Source of the DNA: Shewanella donghaensis
Lineage (GTDB): Bacteria > Pseudomonadota > Gammaproteobacteria > Enterobacterales > Shewanellaceae
Direction of reading: 5' to 3'
NCBI RefSeq assembly: GCF_007567505.1
Contig: NZ_CP041783.1
Coordinates: 4,836,001-4,900,000 of the forward strand
Length of the DNA: 64,000 nt
This document shows, piece after piece, positions 34,983 through 44,647 of the stretch. The number at the start of each line of letters is the position of its first letter. Position 1 is the first letter of the stretch. The position numbers and the translations under genes are program-made. The notes under the pieces were generated by a model that searched no databases, was not told the DNA's origin, and worked only from the letters and a program-made list of their open reading frames with translations.

Positions 34983-37787
34983 CTAAAAATAAAACTTTTC
35001 AGCTTGTTCTTTAAAGCTTTTTAAATCGGTAATAATTTTGGTGTTAGGTAACTGTCCAAACTGATTATGTTGCTCACCAGAATTGAATACAATGAGCCTA
35101 TCACTGTGCTTTGAACGCATATTACTGACAATAAATTTAATCAAGTCAGCACGAGTGAACTTGTTAATTTCCTCTACGACTTTTTCTCTTTGATTAAAAT
35201 TATAGTCACGATTACCTAAACAGACCCAATAACGTTGACTACGTCCTTTGAGGTTGGTGTCTTTTTCTAAAATTTGATTAATTAGACCAAGCTTTGTTGA
35301 TTCCCATTGCTCTTTAGTAATCTGCATTACAGCGTAGTTAAAATCCGCAATGAACTCATCGATAGCCTCGAGTAATTTCCTCGGACCTGTGGTAGGTGAC
35401 TGAATATAAAAAATGATCCCTGGGTGCCTATTTAATGGTAGGTAGCCAGTACCAACCATGTAGCCTAATTGCTTCTCAGTTCTAAGTTCATGAAAGAATG
35501 TCGATGACATTGTATGATTCAGTAGACTAAACAAACCGATGTGATGAGCTGAAGTGTCGTTAGATTGGTAATAAATGATAATTGCACTGTCTTGATGTTC
35601 GATATTTAATTCACGCATCAATGTACCTTGAGCAGAAAGGTTAACTAGCTCACGACTGGCTTCATTACTCGGTTTAGTCACCAATGAAAGAATTTGTTTT
35701 AATCGTTTGGCGAGATGCTGGGCTTCACTGACAAGCCAATCTCCATAAACAAGACCTTCTACATATATCTTCTCGTAAAATGCACTGACATGATCATGCA
35801 GTTCATCTAAGGTGACGTCTTCAATCATTTCCGCCATTTTGGTTGGTTCATAAGAGCGTTTCTGTAGAGTTACTGTAAGACTGGTAAATAATTGCGCTAT
35901 GGGTTTTGCTTGAGCAACGTTAGTCCAACTTCTAATCAGCTGTTTTTTTATCAGTTTAAATCGGTCTTGGGTGAATTGTCTCTCACGGGCCTTTTCTATG
36001 ACGAGAGCAAGCAAGGTTTCTTGGTTACCAGTAAATCCTGTGATGTGAAGTGTTATCCCACCTTGATGAGGGTAAATGTTGTAATTTAACCCTGCGACTT
36101 CTGCCTGATAAGTTGACTCTGTGAGGTAATCTAAAACCATCTCAACATACAAACGGGTTAACGCTGCATGTTTCGGTGTTGGACTTGCATTTTCAGAATC
36201 GAGTGATAAATAGATATGTCCTTTTGGGACGTTGAACTCATCATCTTTACGGTGCCAAATACGATAACCTTGATCTTCTGCCACTATCACAGGAACATTG
36301 CTGTTACTTGGTTCGTTTCTAGATTGTGGGTCTTTGACAATAAACGGATTTTTAGCCGGTAACAGTAATTCTGTTCTTGGTGATGATTTTTCCCAACGAG
36401 ATAACTTATCAGTCGGGATTGATTCAATCGAATAAGGCGTAAAGTACCAAGAGGCTTGAATGTCAGTACTTACTTCCTTTGAAACTAGCTGAATGCGAAG
36501 GTTGTTCGGTCTGAAATAGTTTAGTAGTTCGATTGTCTCCGACTCAATGAGTTGGTCCATTCTGTAATCGCCATAGACTAAATCTTCAATATCGTAATGT
36601 TGCATATTGATGCTGAGATGGCTGGCAAGATCGAGGTTTTTAATCTGTTCTTGGAATTTAAACGCGGTAGATAGCAAATTGGCTCTTTCATCATATCGCC
36701 ATGACTCAAGTCCAGATTCACGTATTAGTTGAATATATTCAAAGACACATTCAATGATGTCGTCTATTTGCGCTAGACCTTTATCTGTCAGCTGAACACT
36801 GATGCTGTAATCTTTAAAGTTATAGCCGTTAACCCCTCCACCTGCTGATAAGTTACTCGCTAAACCTTGTTCTTTTAAGTACGCCAACAAACTTCCAGGG
36901 CTTTCATTTCCAAGCAAGTGACTGATAAAAGTGAGTGGTTTTCGTTTATAAAAACGCTCGATACTAGGGAGTACAAAACTAATATTGAGCCTTTTTTGAT
37001 CTTTAATAGGCATGATATTAATTTTTTTAAGCATTGAATCAGATTTTAGGTAAGGCGTGTCAGGGTAATCTTTGATCAAATTCTTATTATCTATTTGCTC
37101 AAAGTATTGCGCTGCTTTTTGCGCCTGTTCATCCAATGTAAGTGTTGATATCAAACACAATGTCATAATGTTGGCACTGTATTTATCTTGATAAAAGGTG
37201 AGTAATTCCTCACGAACTTCAGTTTTTTTACCTGCTAATGTTTGTAGGTTACCCACAGAGAACTTACTAAATGGATGCGCAGGGTTTATGGATTCTTTTT
37301 GGACTTGATAAACACGTCTAATATCATCTTTTAATTTTAAGCTGTACTCAGAGTCAATGGCATGTCTTTCTCTATCGACCAGCTCCAAATCAAATTTTGG
37401 TGCGATAAAAAATTGACTGAAACGATCTAGCGACTCTTCAAAATGGTTGGCATCAATACTGTAAAAGAAATTCGTTTGCTCTGTGCCTGTCCAAGCGTTA
37501 TTTGTACCACCATGCTGATTAATAAATTGATGGTACTCACCTGAATCAGGAAACTTCTCAGTACCCAAAAATAACATGTGTTCTAAAAAATGGGCCATCC
37601 CCGGTCTTGTGGCTGGATCATCAAAATGTCCCACGGAAACCGTCATCGACGCCGCCGACTGGCTTGCTGATGAATCTTCGACTAAAAGTACCCGCAGTTT
37701 GTTTGCCAAAACAATATAACGATATTGACGATGGTCATTGGGACTTTTAACTATGTCGGGCATTTTTGTGTCTGGTTTTATGGTCAA
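34983..37787 (-). CDS. M16 (insulinase/pitrilysin family) zinc metalloprotease
   Basis: A 934-residue protease with the inverted zinc motif HFLEH at 66-70 and the third zinc ligand Glu147 (in ERHAIDSEYSL), at the same 81-residue distance as in E. coli pitrilysin. Four M16-type lobes fit the length. Unlike pitrilysin, no signal peptide is visible: the N-terminus MTIKPDTKMPDIVKSPNDHR is hydrophilic. It may therefore be cytoplasmic or leave the cell by another route. The C-terminal LRTEKQLGYMVGTGY segment is the substrate-binding motif of the family. Monocistronic. Confidence 0.92.
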   Translation of the reverse strand: MTIKPDTKMPDIVKSPNDHRQYRYIVLANKLRVLLVEDSSASQSAASMTVSVGHFDDPATRPGMAHFLEHMLFLGTEKFPDSGEYHQFINQHGGTNNAWTGTEQTNFFYSIDANHFEESLDRFSQFFIAPKFDLELVDRERHAIDSEYSLKLKDDIRRVYQVQKESINPAHPFSKFSVGNLQTLAGKKTEVREELLTFYQDKYSANIMTLCLISTLTLDEQAQKAAQYFEQIDNKNLIKDYPDTPYLKSDSMLKKINIMPIKDQKRLNISFVLPSIERFYKRKPLTFISHLLGNESPGSLLAYLKEQGLASNLSAGGGVNGYNFKDYSISVQLTDKGLAQIDDIIECVFEYIQLIRESGLESWRYDERANLLSTAFKFQEQIKNLDLASHLSINMQHYDIEDLVYGDYRMDQLIESETIELLNYFRPNNLRIQLVSKEVSTDIQASWYFTPYSIESIPTDKLSRWEKSSPRTELLLPAKNPFIVKDPQSRNEPSNSNVPVIVAEDQGYRIWHRKDDEFNVPKGHIYLSLDSENASPTPKHAALTRLYVEMVLDYLTESTYQAEVAGLNYNIYPHQGGITLHITGFTGNQETLLALVIEKARERQFTQDRFKLIKKQLIRSWTNVAQAKPIAQLFTSLTVTLQKRSYEPTKMAEMIEDVTLDELHDHVSAFYEKIYVEGLVYGDWLVSEAQHLAKRLKQILSLVTKPSNEASRELVNLSAQGTLMRELNIEHQDSAIIIYYQSNDTSAHHIGLFSLLNHTMSSTFFHELRTEKQLGYMVGTGYLPLNRHPGIIFYIQSPTTGPRKLLEAIDEFIADFNYAVMQITKEQWESTKLGLINQILEKDTNLKGRSQRYWVCLGNRDYNFNQREKVVEEINKFTRADLIKFIVSNMRSKHSDRLIVFNSGEQHNQFGQLPNTKIITDLKSFKEQAEKFYF

Positions 37788-38076
37788 GATAATGCTCCAG
37801 ATGAGAAGGCGCTTTAAGGCTTGTTACTTAATTTGAGCGATACTTTGCTCAGTTACAGCTGATACATTAAGTAGGTTGAAGATATATAGTGATCTTGTTA
37901 GTTATTTTTAGCAACTTTTAGAAAGAGTTTAATAGCTTTTCAGAATAATAAGCATAAATTTGATAAAAAACTCGACTAAAGGCTAATTAATTTTACTTCA
38001 TAGTTTCTTTGTAGATGAGTTATTTAAGGCTACAATTAGCAAATAAACACAATAATAATTGAGTAGCGAGAGAAGT

Positions 38077-38550
38077 ATGCAGCTATTTTTAATGCGACAT
38101 GGCGAAGCAAGTTTTGATGCCCCGTCAGACAGAGAGCGTATGTTGTCCCAGTTGGGACGTAACCAGTCAAATGCTATGGCCAATTGGTTGACCGAAAAGG
38201 TCAGTAGTGTTGATTTGGTGATAGTAAGTCCTTACCTAAGGGCTCAGCAAACTTGGCAAGAAGTGGCTAAGCATCTTCCAGAACCTAATAAATGGTTAGT
38301 CTTAGATGATATTACTCCCTCTGGCAGCCCTCAAATAGCTGTTGATGCCATCTTGGCTTACGCAGAACAATACAGCGCCAACAAAGTGTTAGTGATTGCT
38401 CACATGCCGATACTGGGTTACATGGTTAGTGAGTTAGTTGCAGGTATAGAACCGCCAATTTTTGCCACATCAGCAATCGCAACAATAGAAAAAAACGAGC
38501 ATGGTTTTCAATTTGAGTTGATGCAGACACCGACCCAAATGAGTGCTTAA
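38077..38550 (+). CDS. sixA: SixA phosphohistidine phosphatase
   Basis: A 157-residue histidine phosphatase with the catalytic LMRHGEA at the N-terminus and the second His in VLVIAHMPILGYM. SixA dephosphorylates histidine-phosphotransfer proteins (ArcB Hpt domain, or the nitrogen PTS protein NPr in E. coli). I use the ATG at 38077, behind GAGAGAAG; an in-frame TTG at 38059 is less likely. It is convergent with smrB across a shared terminator. Confidence 0.92.
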   Translation: MQLFLMRHGEASFDAPSDRERMLSQLGRNQSNAMANWLTEKVSSVDLVIVSPYLRAQQTWQEVAKHLPEPNKWLVLDDITPSGSPQIAVDAILAYAEQYSANKVLVIAHMPILGYMVSELVAGIEPPIFATSAIATIEKNEHGFQFELMQTPTQMSA

Positions 38551-38584
38551 ATATATTTTGTAACAGTAAGAAATTAAGGTTGTG

Positions 38585-38609
38585 AAAGAGCCCTAGAGGC
38601 TCTTTTTTA
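38585..38609. terminator. Terminator between sixA and smrB
   Basis: AAAGAGCC / GGCTCTTT with a five-base loop and a T-tract on the plus strand. The A-tract on the other side is short, so it works mainly for sixA. Confidence 0.85.
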
Positions 38610-38671
38610 TTTGGCAGACATTAATAAACTTATTTCTTAATAAACGGGATGAGGATTTGGTTAGCAGGTGT

Positions 38672-39199
38672 TTACCTACGATGCGCATGATCGCCAATAT
38701 CAATTAAAATCAACAAAGCCGCATCAGCGCCCCATTCTTTAGGCGCTTGATGGAAGGCTTTCACTTTAGGGTGCTGGGCAAGCCACATTGGCAGTTGTTG
38801 TTTTAAAATGCCTGATCCATAACCATGCATTACGCAGCAACAAAGAATATGCTGCTTAACACATGCTTGTAGTAGCGCTGCGAGTTCAAGTTTTGCTTCA
38901 GCTTGTCGCATTCCATGTAAATCAAGTAATAGGTCAGGCTGGTAATCACCGCGGCGCAGACGTTTTAACTCAATTTTTTCAACACCATCATTTAGCCAAC
39001 GCATTGGCCCTTCGACAGGGAGGAGCGGTTGATAATTATCGGAAAAATAACTGTCGGCATAAACCTGTTGTTCTTTGATTTCGACTTGTTGTTTGCTTTT
39101 GACTGACTGTTTAAAATGATGCTTATCTTGCTTTAATGGCCTAATACCATCCAAGTGCTCTGAAAACAGTGCTAAGTCAGGGTTATTTTCTTTATTCAT
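38672..39199 (-). CDS. smrB: SmrB, Smr-domain endonuclease for ribosome rescue
   Basis: A 175-residue protein with a C-terminal Smr domain: LLLDLHGMRQAEAKLELAAL contains the LDLHG motif and VMHGYGSGILK the HGxG motif. In E. coli SmrB cleaves mRNA between collided ribosomes. The basic N-terminal extension is typical. It is divergent from prmB, with 80 bases between the starts, as in related genomes. Confidence 0.92.
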   Translation of the reverse strand: MNKENNPDLALFSEHLDGIRPLKQDKHHFKQSVKSKQQVEIKEQQVYADSYFSDNYQPLLPVEGPMRWLNDGVEKIELKRLRRGDYQPDLLLDLHGMRQAEAKLELAALLQACVKQHILCCCVMHGYGSGILKQQLPMWLAQHPKVKAFHQAPKEWGADAALLILIDIGDHAHRR

Positions 39200-39279
39200 A
39201 CCCCTATTGTATTGAATTCTAGGTCATCTTAATAGACTTCAGTTACAATGGTCAGGAACAATTTTTCAGGAGCGATGTT

Positions 39280-40224
39280 TTGGATAAAATCTTTGTAGAT
39301 GAAGCTGTCACCGAGTTAAGAACCGTTGGCGACATGTTGCGTTGGGCTGTAAGTCGTTTTAACGATGCCAACATTTATTATGGGCACGGGACTGATAACG
39401 CATGGGATGAAGCTATTTCTTTGGTTTTCTATGCATTGCACTTACCTGAAGAAATCGGTCAGCAAGTGGTTCACTCAAACTTAACCAGTAGTGAAAAACA
39501 TAAAATCGTTGAATTAATTATTCGTCGAGTACGTGAGCGTTTACCGGTTCCATATTTGACTAACAAAGCGCGTTTTGCTGATTTAGAGTTTTATGTTGAT
39601 GAACGTGTGTTAGTGCCACGCTCTCCAATTGCTGAAATGATACATAATAACTTTAGCCCTTGGCTTTATAACAAACCTGTTAATCGCGTTATGGATTTAT
39701 GTACTGGCAGTGGCTGTATCGCTATCGCTTGTGCCTACGCATTTGAAGATGCTGAAGTCGATGCACTAGATATCAGTGAAGATGCGTTAGAAGTAGCGCA
39801 AATCAACATTGAGTCATTAGATGTGTTAGATCGCGTATTCCCAATTCAATCTAATTTGTTTTCTGCAATCCCAAAAGGACCGCAATACGATTTGATCGTA
39901 TCGAACCCGCCTTACGTAGATGAAGAAGATATTGGCGATATGCCAGATGAATATCATCATGAACCTGCCATTGGCTTAGCTTCTGGTCGTGATGGTTTAG
40001 ATTTAACAAAACGAATTTTAGCCAATGCCACAGATTATTTAACTAAAGATGGTTTATTAGTGGTTGAAGTGGGTAACTCAATGGTGCATTTAATTGAGCA
40101 ATTCCCAGATGTTCCATTTACTTGGGTAGAGTTCGAAAATGGCGGTGACGGTGTTTTTGTGCTGACCTACGATCAGCTAGTTGAAAATGAATCACTATTC
40201 GCCATCTACAAAGATAGTGAATAA
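39280..40224 (+). CDS. prmB: PrmB, ribosomal protein L3 glutamine methyltransferase
   Basis: A 314-residue SAM-dependent methyltransferase that modifies the glutamine side chain of ribosomal protein L3. It has SAM motif DLCTGSG at 139-145 and the substrate-binding NPPY at 209-212. The N-terminal helical domain is complete. The start is TTG at 39280, with CAGGAG at 39267-39272 in good position; the ATG at 39275 is in another frame. aroC follows 57 bases later, the common prmB-aroC pair. Confidence 0.95.
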   Translation: MDKIFVDEAVTELRTVGDMLRWAVSRFNDANIYYGHGTDNAWDEAISLVFYALHLPEEIGQQVVHSNLTSSEKHKIVELIIRRVRERLPVPYLTNKARFADLEFYVDERVLVPRSPIAEMIHNNFSPWLYNKPVNRVMDLCTGSGCIAIACAYAFEDAEVDALDISEDALEVAQINIESLDVLDRVFPIQSNLFSAIPKGPQYDLIVSNPPYVDEEDIGDMPDEYHHEPAIGLASGRDGLDLTKRILANATDYLTKDGLLVVEVGNSMVHLIEQFPDVPFTWVEFENGGDGVFVLTYDQLVENESLFAIYKDSE

Positions 40225-40281
40225 TAGGCATTGTGATTAATAGGCATTAGCAAATAAATTAGCTTGAGGTAATCAAATAGC

Positions 40282-41376
40282 ATGTCAGGAAATAGCATAG
40301 GTCAAAATTTTGTAGTGACTACTTTTGGTGAAAGCCATGGGGTAGCGTTAGGTTGTATCATTGATGGTTGTCCTCCAGGTCTTGAACTCACAGTTGAAGA
40401 TATGCAGCACGACTTAGATCGTCGTCGTCCAGGAACATCAAGATATACAACTGCACGCCGCGAAGCAGATGAAGTGCGTATTTTATCTGGTGTATTTGAA
40501 GATAAAACGACAGGTACCTCGATTGGTTTATTAATTGAAAATACCGATCAACGCAGTCAAGACTACTCAAATATTAAAGACTTATTCCGACCTGGTCATG
40601 CTGATTACACTTATCAGCAAAAATATGGATTTCGTGATTACCGTGGTGGCGGGCGTTCTTCTGCCCGTGAAACTGCAATGCGTGTCGCTGCTGGCGCAGT
40701 GGCGAAAAAATACCTTAAACAAGTTCACGGTATTGAAATTCATGGTTACATGTCACAGCTTGGTCCAATCTGTGCTGAATCAGTTGATTTCAATGAAATA
40801 GAGCAAAATGCTTTCTTCTTCCCTGATGCCAGTAAACTTGAGCAATTAGACGAATACATGCGTGATTTGAAGAAGTCTGGTGATTCAATCGGTGCCAAAA
40901 TTACCGTTGCTGCGACAGGCGTACCCGTCGGATTAGGCGAACCAGTATTTGATCGTTTAGATGCAGATATTGCTCACGCATTAATGGGTATCAACGCTGT
41001 TAAAGGGGTTGAAATCGGCGATGGTTTTGGTGTGGTCACGCAAAAAGGTTCAGAAGGTCGTGATTTAATGTCACCGGCTGGGTTTGAATCTAATCATGCT
41101 GGTGGTGTATTGGGTGGTATTTCATCTGGCCAACCCATTGTTGCGCATATTGCATTAAAGCCTACTTCAAGTATTTCAGTTCCTGGTCAGAGTATGACCG
41201 CACAGGGAACCACCGCTGATGTGGTGACTAAAGGTCGCCATGACCCTTGTGTCGGTATTCGTGCAGTGCCAATTGCTGAAGCTATGCTCGCCATTGTGTT
41301 AATGGATCACTTGCTTCGTCATAGAGCGCAAAACCAGGATGTGGTTTCTCAAACCCCTGTTATCGGAATGAAGTAA
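40282..41376 (+). CDS. aroC: Chorismate synthase
   Basis: A 364-residue FMN-dependent enzyme making chorismate from EPSP in the last shared step of aromatic biosynthesis. Signatures are GESHGVALGCIIDGCPPG near the start, DFRDYRGGGRSSARETAMR-type arginine/serine segment, and RHDPCVGIRAVPIAEAM near the end. The stop codon overlaps the start of the MFS gene by one base (TAATG), so an aroC-led operon is likely. Confidence 0.97.
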   Translation: MSGNSIGQNFVVTTFGESHGVALGCIIDGCPPGLELTVEDMQHDLDRRRPGTSRYTTARREADEVRILSGVFEDKTTGTSIGLLIENTDQRSQDYSNIKDLFRPGHADYTYQQKYGFRDYRGGGRSSARETAMRVAAGAVAKKYLKQVHGIEIHGYMSQLGPICAESVDFNEIEQNAFFFPDASKLEQLDEYMRDLKKSGDSIGAKITVAATGVPVGLGEPVFDRLDADIAHALMGINAVKGVEIGDGFGVVTQKGSEGRDLMSPAGFESNHAGGVLGGISSGQPIVAHIALKPTSSISVPGQSMTAQGTTADVVTKGRHDPCVGIRAVPIAEAMLAIVLMDHLLRHRAQNQDVVSQTPVIGMK

Positions 41377-42542
41377 TGCCTAATTTGTTAAGCACTGAGC
41401 CAAAAGCATTTTGGCTCAGTGCTTGTTATTTCTTTTTCTTTTCCATCCTCGGCTTAATGGTTCCTTATCTCGGTGTCTTTTTTGATAACCGTGGCTTTGA
41501 TGCGCAAGAAATTGGTTTTCTCATGGCAATACTCATGGGGACGCGAATAATTGCCCCTAACGTTTGGGCATTTGTTGCAGACAAAACGGGCATGCGCAGC
41601 CAGCTTATTAAATTTGGCGCCGCGGCAGCTGCGATTAGTTACATCAGTTTCTTTTTTGATGGTGGCATGGTTTATCTTGCTATTAGCTTGTTCATTTATA
41701 CCTTTTTCTGGAATGCCATTCTGGCGCAATTAGAAGTCATAACTCTTGAAAGCCTGGGTGATGAAGCTCATCGATATGGCGCTATTCGAAGCTGGGGCAG
41801 TGTCGGTTATATTTGCTTAGTTATTGCTGGTGGCTTTGCTATCAGTCAGTTTGGTGCTGAAATAATACCTTCAATCGGAATGGCATTATTTATTGGTATG
41901 TTTTTGTGTTCTTTGGCGTTACCGAATAACCGCGTCAAAGTTGCAGATGCATCACTGCGGCCACCTTTAAAAATTACCGCTGCTATTTTCTGGTTTTTAG
42001 TCTCGGCTTTACTATTACAAATGAGTGTCGGGCCATTTTATGGCTTCTTCGTGCTGTATTTAAAACAAGCAGGCTATTCTGAAGCGGTTGCAGGTTTGTT
42101 TGTGGCCTTTGGGGTGGTGGTTGAAATACTTATGTTCATGTTGGCCCCTAGGTTATTGGGTCGGTTTGGGGTTAAGTTACTGTTATTAGTAAGTGTAATA
42201 TTAACCGCAGTGCGCTGGTTACTGTTAGCCTACGGCGTAGATAGCATTTTGCTGCTTTCAATTAGCCAGGCGTTGCATGCATTTACCTTTGGCTTAACTC
42301 ACGCAGCATCAATTCAGTTTATTCACCGAAATTTTGATATCGCCCATCGCAGCAAAGGCCAAGCCTTGTATGCCAGCATTAGCTTTGGTTTTGGTGGCGC
42401 GTTAGGGACTTGGATAAGTGGCATTATTTGGGGCGATGGCTCTGGTTCAACCCATACTTGGATTTTTGCGGCAATTTGCGCGTTATTGTCTATGTTTGCT
42501 GTGTTGGCTATTTCAGAGAAAAAAAAGGACGTTATTTCGTGA
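41376..42542 (+). CDS. MFS transporter, HcaT/phenylpropionate-permease-like
   Basis: A 388-residue protein with about 12 membrane helices and features of the HcaT-type subfamily (PYLGVFFDNRGFDAQEIGFL, TRIIAPNVWAFVADKTGMR, SWGSVGYI). The substrate is unknown; the subfamily name comes from a phenylpropionate permease but most members are untested. Coupled to aroC upstream and to the ATP-NAD-kinase-like gene downstream (GTGA overlap). Confidence 0.85.
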   Translation: MPNLLSTEPKAFWLSACYFFFFSILGLMVPYLGVFFDNRGFDAQEIGFLMAILMGTRIIAPNVWAFVADKTGMRSQLIKFGAAAAAISYISFFFDGGMVYLAISLFIYTFFWNAILAQLEVITLESLGDEAHRYGAIRSWGSVGYICLVIAGGFAISQFGAEIIPSIGMALFIGMFLCSLALPNNRVKVADASLRPPLKITAAIFWFLVSALLLQMSVGPFYGFFVLYLKQAGYSEAVAGLFVAFGVVVEILMFMLAPRLLGRFGVKLLLLVSVILTAVRWLLLAYGVDSILLLSISQALHAFTFGLTHAASIQFIHRNFDIAHRSKGQALYASISFGFGGALGTWISGIIWGDGSGSTHTWIFAAICALLSMFAVLAISEKKKDVIS

Positions 42543-43678
42543 AGCGTTTTCGATTAGGTTTGATTATTAATCCCCTTGCAGGATTAGGTGGCAGTGTTGG
42601 TTTAAAAGGCTCTGATGGTGTTGCTGCGCAAGCAATTGCCAAAGGCGCTGAACCCAAAGCTCAAATTAGAATGCAACAAGCTTTAGAGGTTGTGCTGCCA
42701 TTCAAAGAGCAAATCGATATTATTACCGCGTCCGGATCCATGGGGCAAAATTTAGCTCAAGAGCTTGGTTTTAATACAGCGTGTGTTTATCACTCGGCAG
42801 ATATAACTGAAGCTAAAGACACACAATTAGCCGTTAAAGCACTGATCAATGAATCGTTAGATTTACTGTTATTTGCCGGTGGTGATGGTACTGCTAGAGA
42901 TATTTATAGTGTCATTGAACAAGATGATTCGGTACTTTTGCCTGTGTTAGGTGTTCCTGCAGGGGTTAAAATTCACTCAGGTGTTTATGCTATAACGCCA
43001 CATGCTGCAGGTGTCGTTGTAGACATGATATTAAAGCGTGAGCTTGTTAGCTTGATGGACGCCGATGTAATGGATATTGATGAAGTCGCTTTCAGAAAAG
43101 GCGTGGTTAAAGCGAAACGATACGGTGAAATGCAAGTACCTGCAGAGCCTAGATATATTCAAGCAGTAAAAATGGGCGGCAAAGAAGTCGATGAATTGGT
43201 TTTAGCTGATATCGCAGCTGATGTGATTAATCAGATGGAAGATGAGCAGTATATCATTGGCAGTGGCTCTACTGTTGCCGCGTTAATGGAAGACTTAAAT
43301 ATTGATAACACCTTATTAGGTGTTGATGTCATTCAAGATAAAACATTGGTTGCTGCAGATGTAACAGCAAAGCAACTAGTAGAACTGACCAATAATAAAC
43401 CCACAAAGCTGGTGATTACACTCATAGGTGGACAAGGTCACATACTGGGTAGAGGTAATCAGCAGTTGTCTCCTGAGCTTATAAAACAGGTAGGTAAAGA
43501 GAATATTATCATCCTTGCCACAAAAACTAAGTTAAAAGCACTTGAAGGAAGGCCACTAATTGTGGATAGTGGCGACCCAGAATTAGATAGAGAGCTTACG
43601 GGCTATTATAAAATTGTAACTGGCTATCACGATTACGTGATGTACCAAGTTGCAAATCCAGATTTATCGGAGAGCTAA
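42539..43678 (+). CDS. ATP-NAD kinase/AcoX family protein
   Basis: A 379-residue protein with the diacylglycerol/NAD-kinase-like motif LLLFAGGDGTARD and GVPAGVKIHSGVYA. The N-terminus FRLGLIINPLAGLGGSVGLKG binds phosphate in this family. The start is GTG at 42539, overlapping the MFS stop by four bases with AAGGA at 42525-42529; the open frame continues upstream into the MFS gene. Family members are annotated as NAD kinase-like, but the substrate is not certain. Followed by yfcL at 3 bases. Confidence 0.85.
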   Translation: MKRFRLGLIINPLAGLGGSVGLKGSDGVAAQAIAKGAEPKAQIRMQQALEVVLPFKEQIDIITASGSMGQNLAQELGFNTACVYHSADITEAKDTQLAVKALINESLDLLLFAGGDGTARDIYSVIEQDDSVLLPVLGVPAGVKIHSGVYAITPHAAGVVVDMILKRELVSLMDADVMDIDEVAFRKGVVKAKRYGEMQVPAEPRYIQAVKMGGKEVDELVLADIAADVINQMEDEQYIIGSGSTVAALMEDLNIDNTLLGVDVIQDKTLVAADVTAKQLVELTNNKPTKLVITLIGGQGHILGRGNQQLSPELIKQVGKENIIILATKTKLKALEGRPLIVDSGDPELDRELTGYYKIVTGYHDYVMYQVANPDLSES

Positions 43679-43681
43679 ACC

Positions 43682-43957
43682 ATGTTAGAGAAGTATGATG
43701 CTGCATTAGAATCGTGGATCGAAAGTAAAGTTGCCCATGGCGATGATGATGCGTTATTTGCCAGTGGTTACTTGCAAGGGCATATTGCTGTTGTGCTATC
43801 AAAGCTTGAGCAGGAACAGCTTTCTGGAATTGATGCGTTAGACGATAAAATGGTTGATTGTTTAGCGCTAGCAAATGACGAATTAGAAGAGCCTGATTTT
43901 AGTTTAGTGAATGATGCCTGGCAGCAACTTCGTCAAATTATTAGCGAAATTAAATAA
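43682..43957 (+). CDS. yfcL: YfcL family protein
   Basis: A 91-residue acidic helical protein matching YfcL (LEKYDAALESWIESKVAHG, DALFASGYLQGHI). No function is established. It sits tightly between the ATP-NAD-kinase-like gene and the SPOUT methyltransferase gene, a frequent order in gammaproteobacteria. Confidence 0.88.
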   Translation: MLEKYDAALESWIESKVAHGDDDALFASGYLQGHIAVVLSKLEQEQLSGIDALDDKMVDCLALANDELEEPDFSLVNDAWQQLRQIISEIK

Positions 43958-43959
43958 CA

Positions 43960-44496
43960 ATGACCGAACAAACAGTTTCGATCGGATTAGTTAACCCTAA
44001 AACACCTGTCAATGTGGGCGGCATTATGCGCGCCGCAGGTTGTTATCGTGCAAATTCGGTCTTCTATACCGGTAATCGATATGCGTTAGCTTCACGCTCA
44101 GGTGAAGCGCAATATGATATTGATACCCAAAATGCCGCAGATACCATACCGCTTACGGGCGTAGAGTCTTTACTTGAACAAGTACCACAAGGCGCAAAAA
44201 TTATTTGTGTCGATTTAGTGGTTGGTGCGACGCCATTACCTTTGTTTGAGCATCCACAGAATGCTTTTTATATATTTGGCCCTGAAGATGGCACCATTCC
44301 ACAGCAAATTATTGATGCTGCGGATGACGTGGTGTATGTTCCGACAGTAGGGTGTATGAATTTGGCAGCTTCGGTAAATGTATTACTTTATGACCGTTTA
44401 TCAAAGAACTCACAAATGGCTGCAGACGATGAGTTGATTCGAGAAAGTCGAGATAATAACAATCGCACTAAAGTGAAAACTTGGTTGAAGAAATAA
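43960..44496 (+). CDS. SPOUT (TrmH/SpoU-type) RNA methyltransferase
   Basis: A 178-residue 2'-O-methyltransferase-like protein with the three SPOUT motifs: NVGGIMRAAGCYRA (motif 1), FYIFGPEDGTIPQQII (motif 2) and CMNLAASVNVLLYDRL (motif 3). The SAM-binding trefoil knot is formed by the last two. The RNA target is unknown; TrmL-like tRNA wobble methylation is one possibility. It is the last gene of the aroC operon, before a strong terminator. Confidence 0.88.
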   Translation: MTEQTVSIGLVNPKTPVNVGGIMRAAGCYRANSVFYTGNRYALASRSGEAQYDIDTQNAADTIPLTGVESLLEQVPQGAKIICVDLVVGATPLPLFEHPQNAFYIFGPEDGTIPQQIIDAADDVVYVPTVGCMNLAASVNVLLYDRLSKNSQMAADDELIRESRDNNNRTKVKTWLKK

Positions 44497-44535
44497 TTAG
44501 CTAACTTTGTCTCGTTTTAAACAGCCTTTATAATG

Positions 44536-44571
44536 AAAGCTCAATAAGATGATTTCTTATTGAGCTTTTTT
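44536..44571 (+). terminator. Terminator of the aroC operon
   Basis: AAAGCTCAATAAG / CTTATTGAGCTTT, a perfect 13-bp stem followed by T residues. Confidence 0.92.
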
Positions 44572-44647
44572 GTATCTATAACGCGTTGGCTATAGCTATA
44601 AATAAATGAATATATTCCGTCGTTCTCACTTTTGTTCACTATACGGC

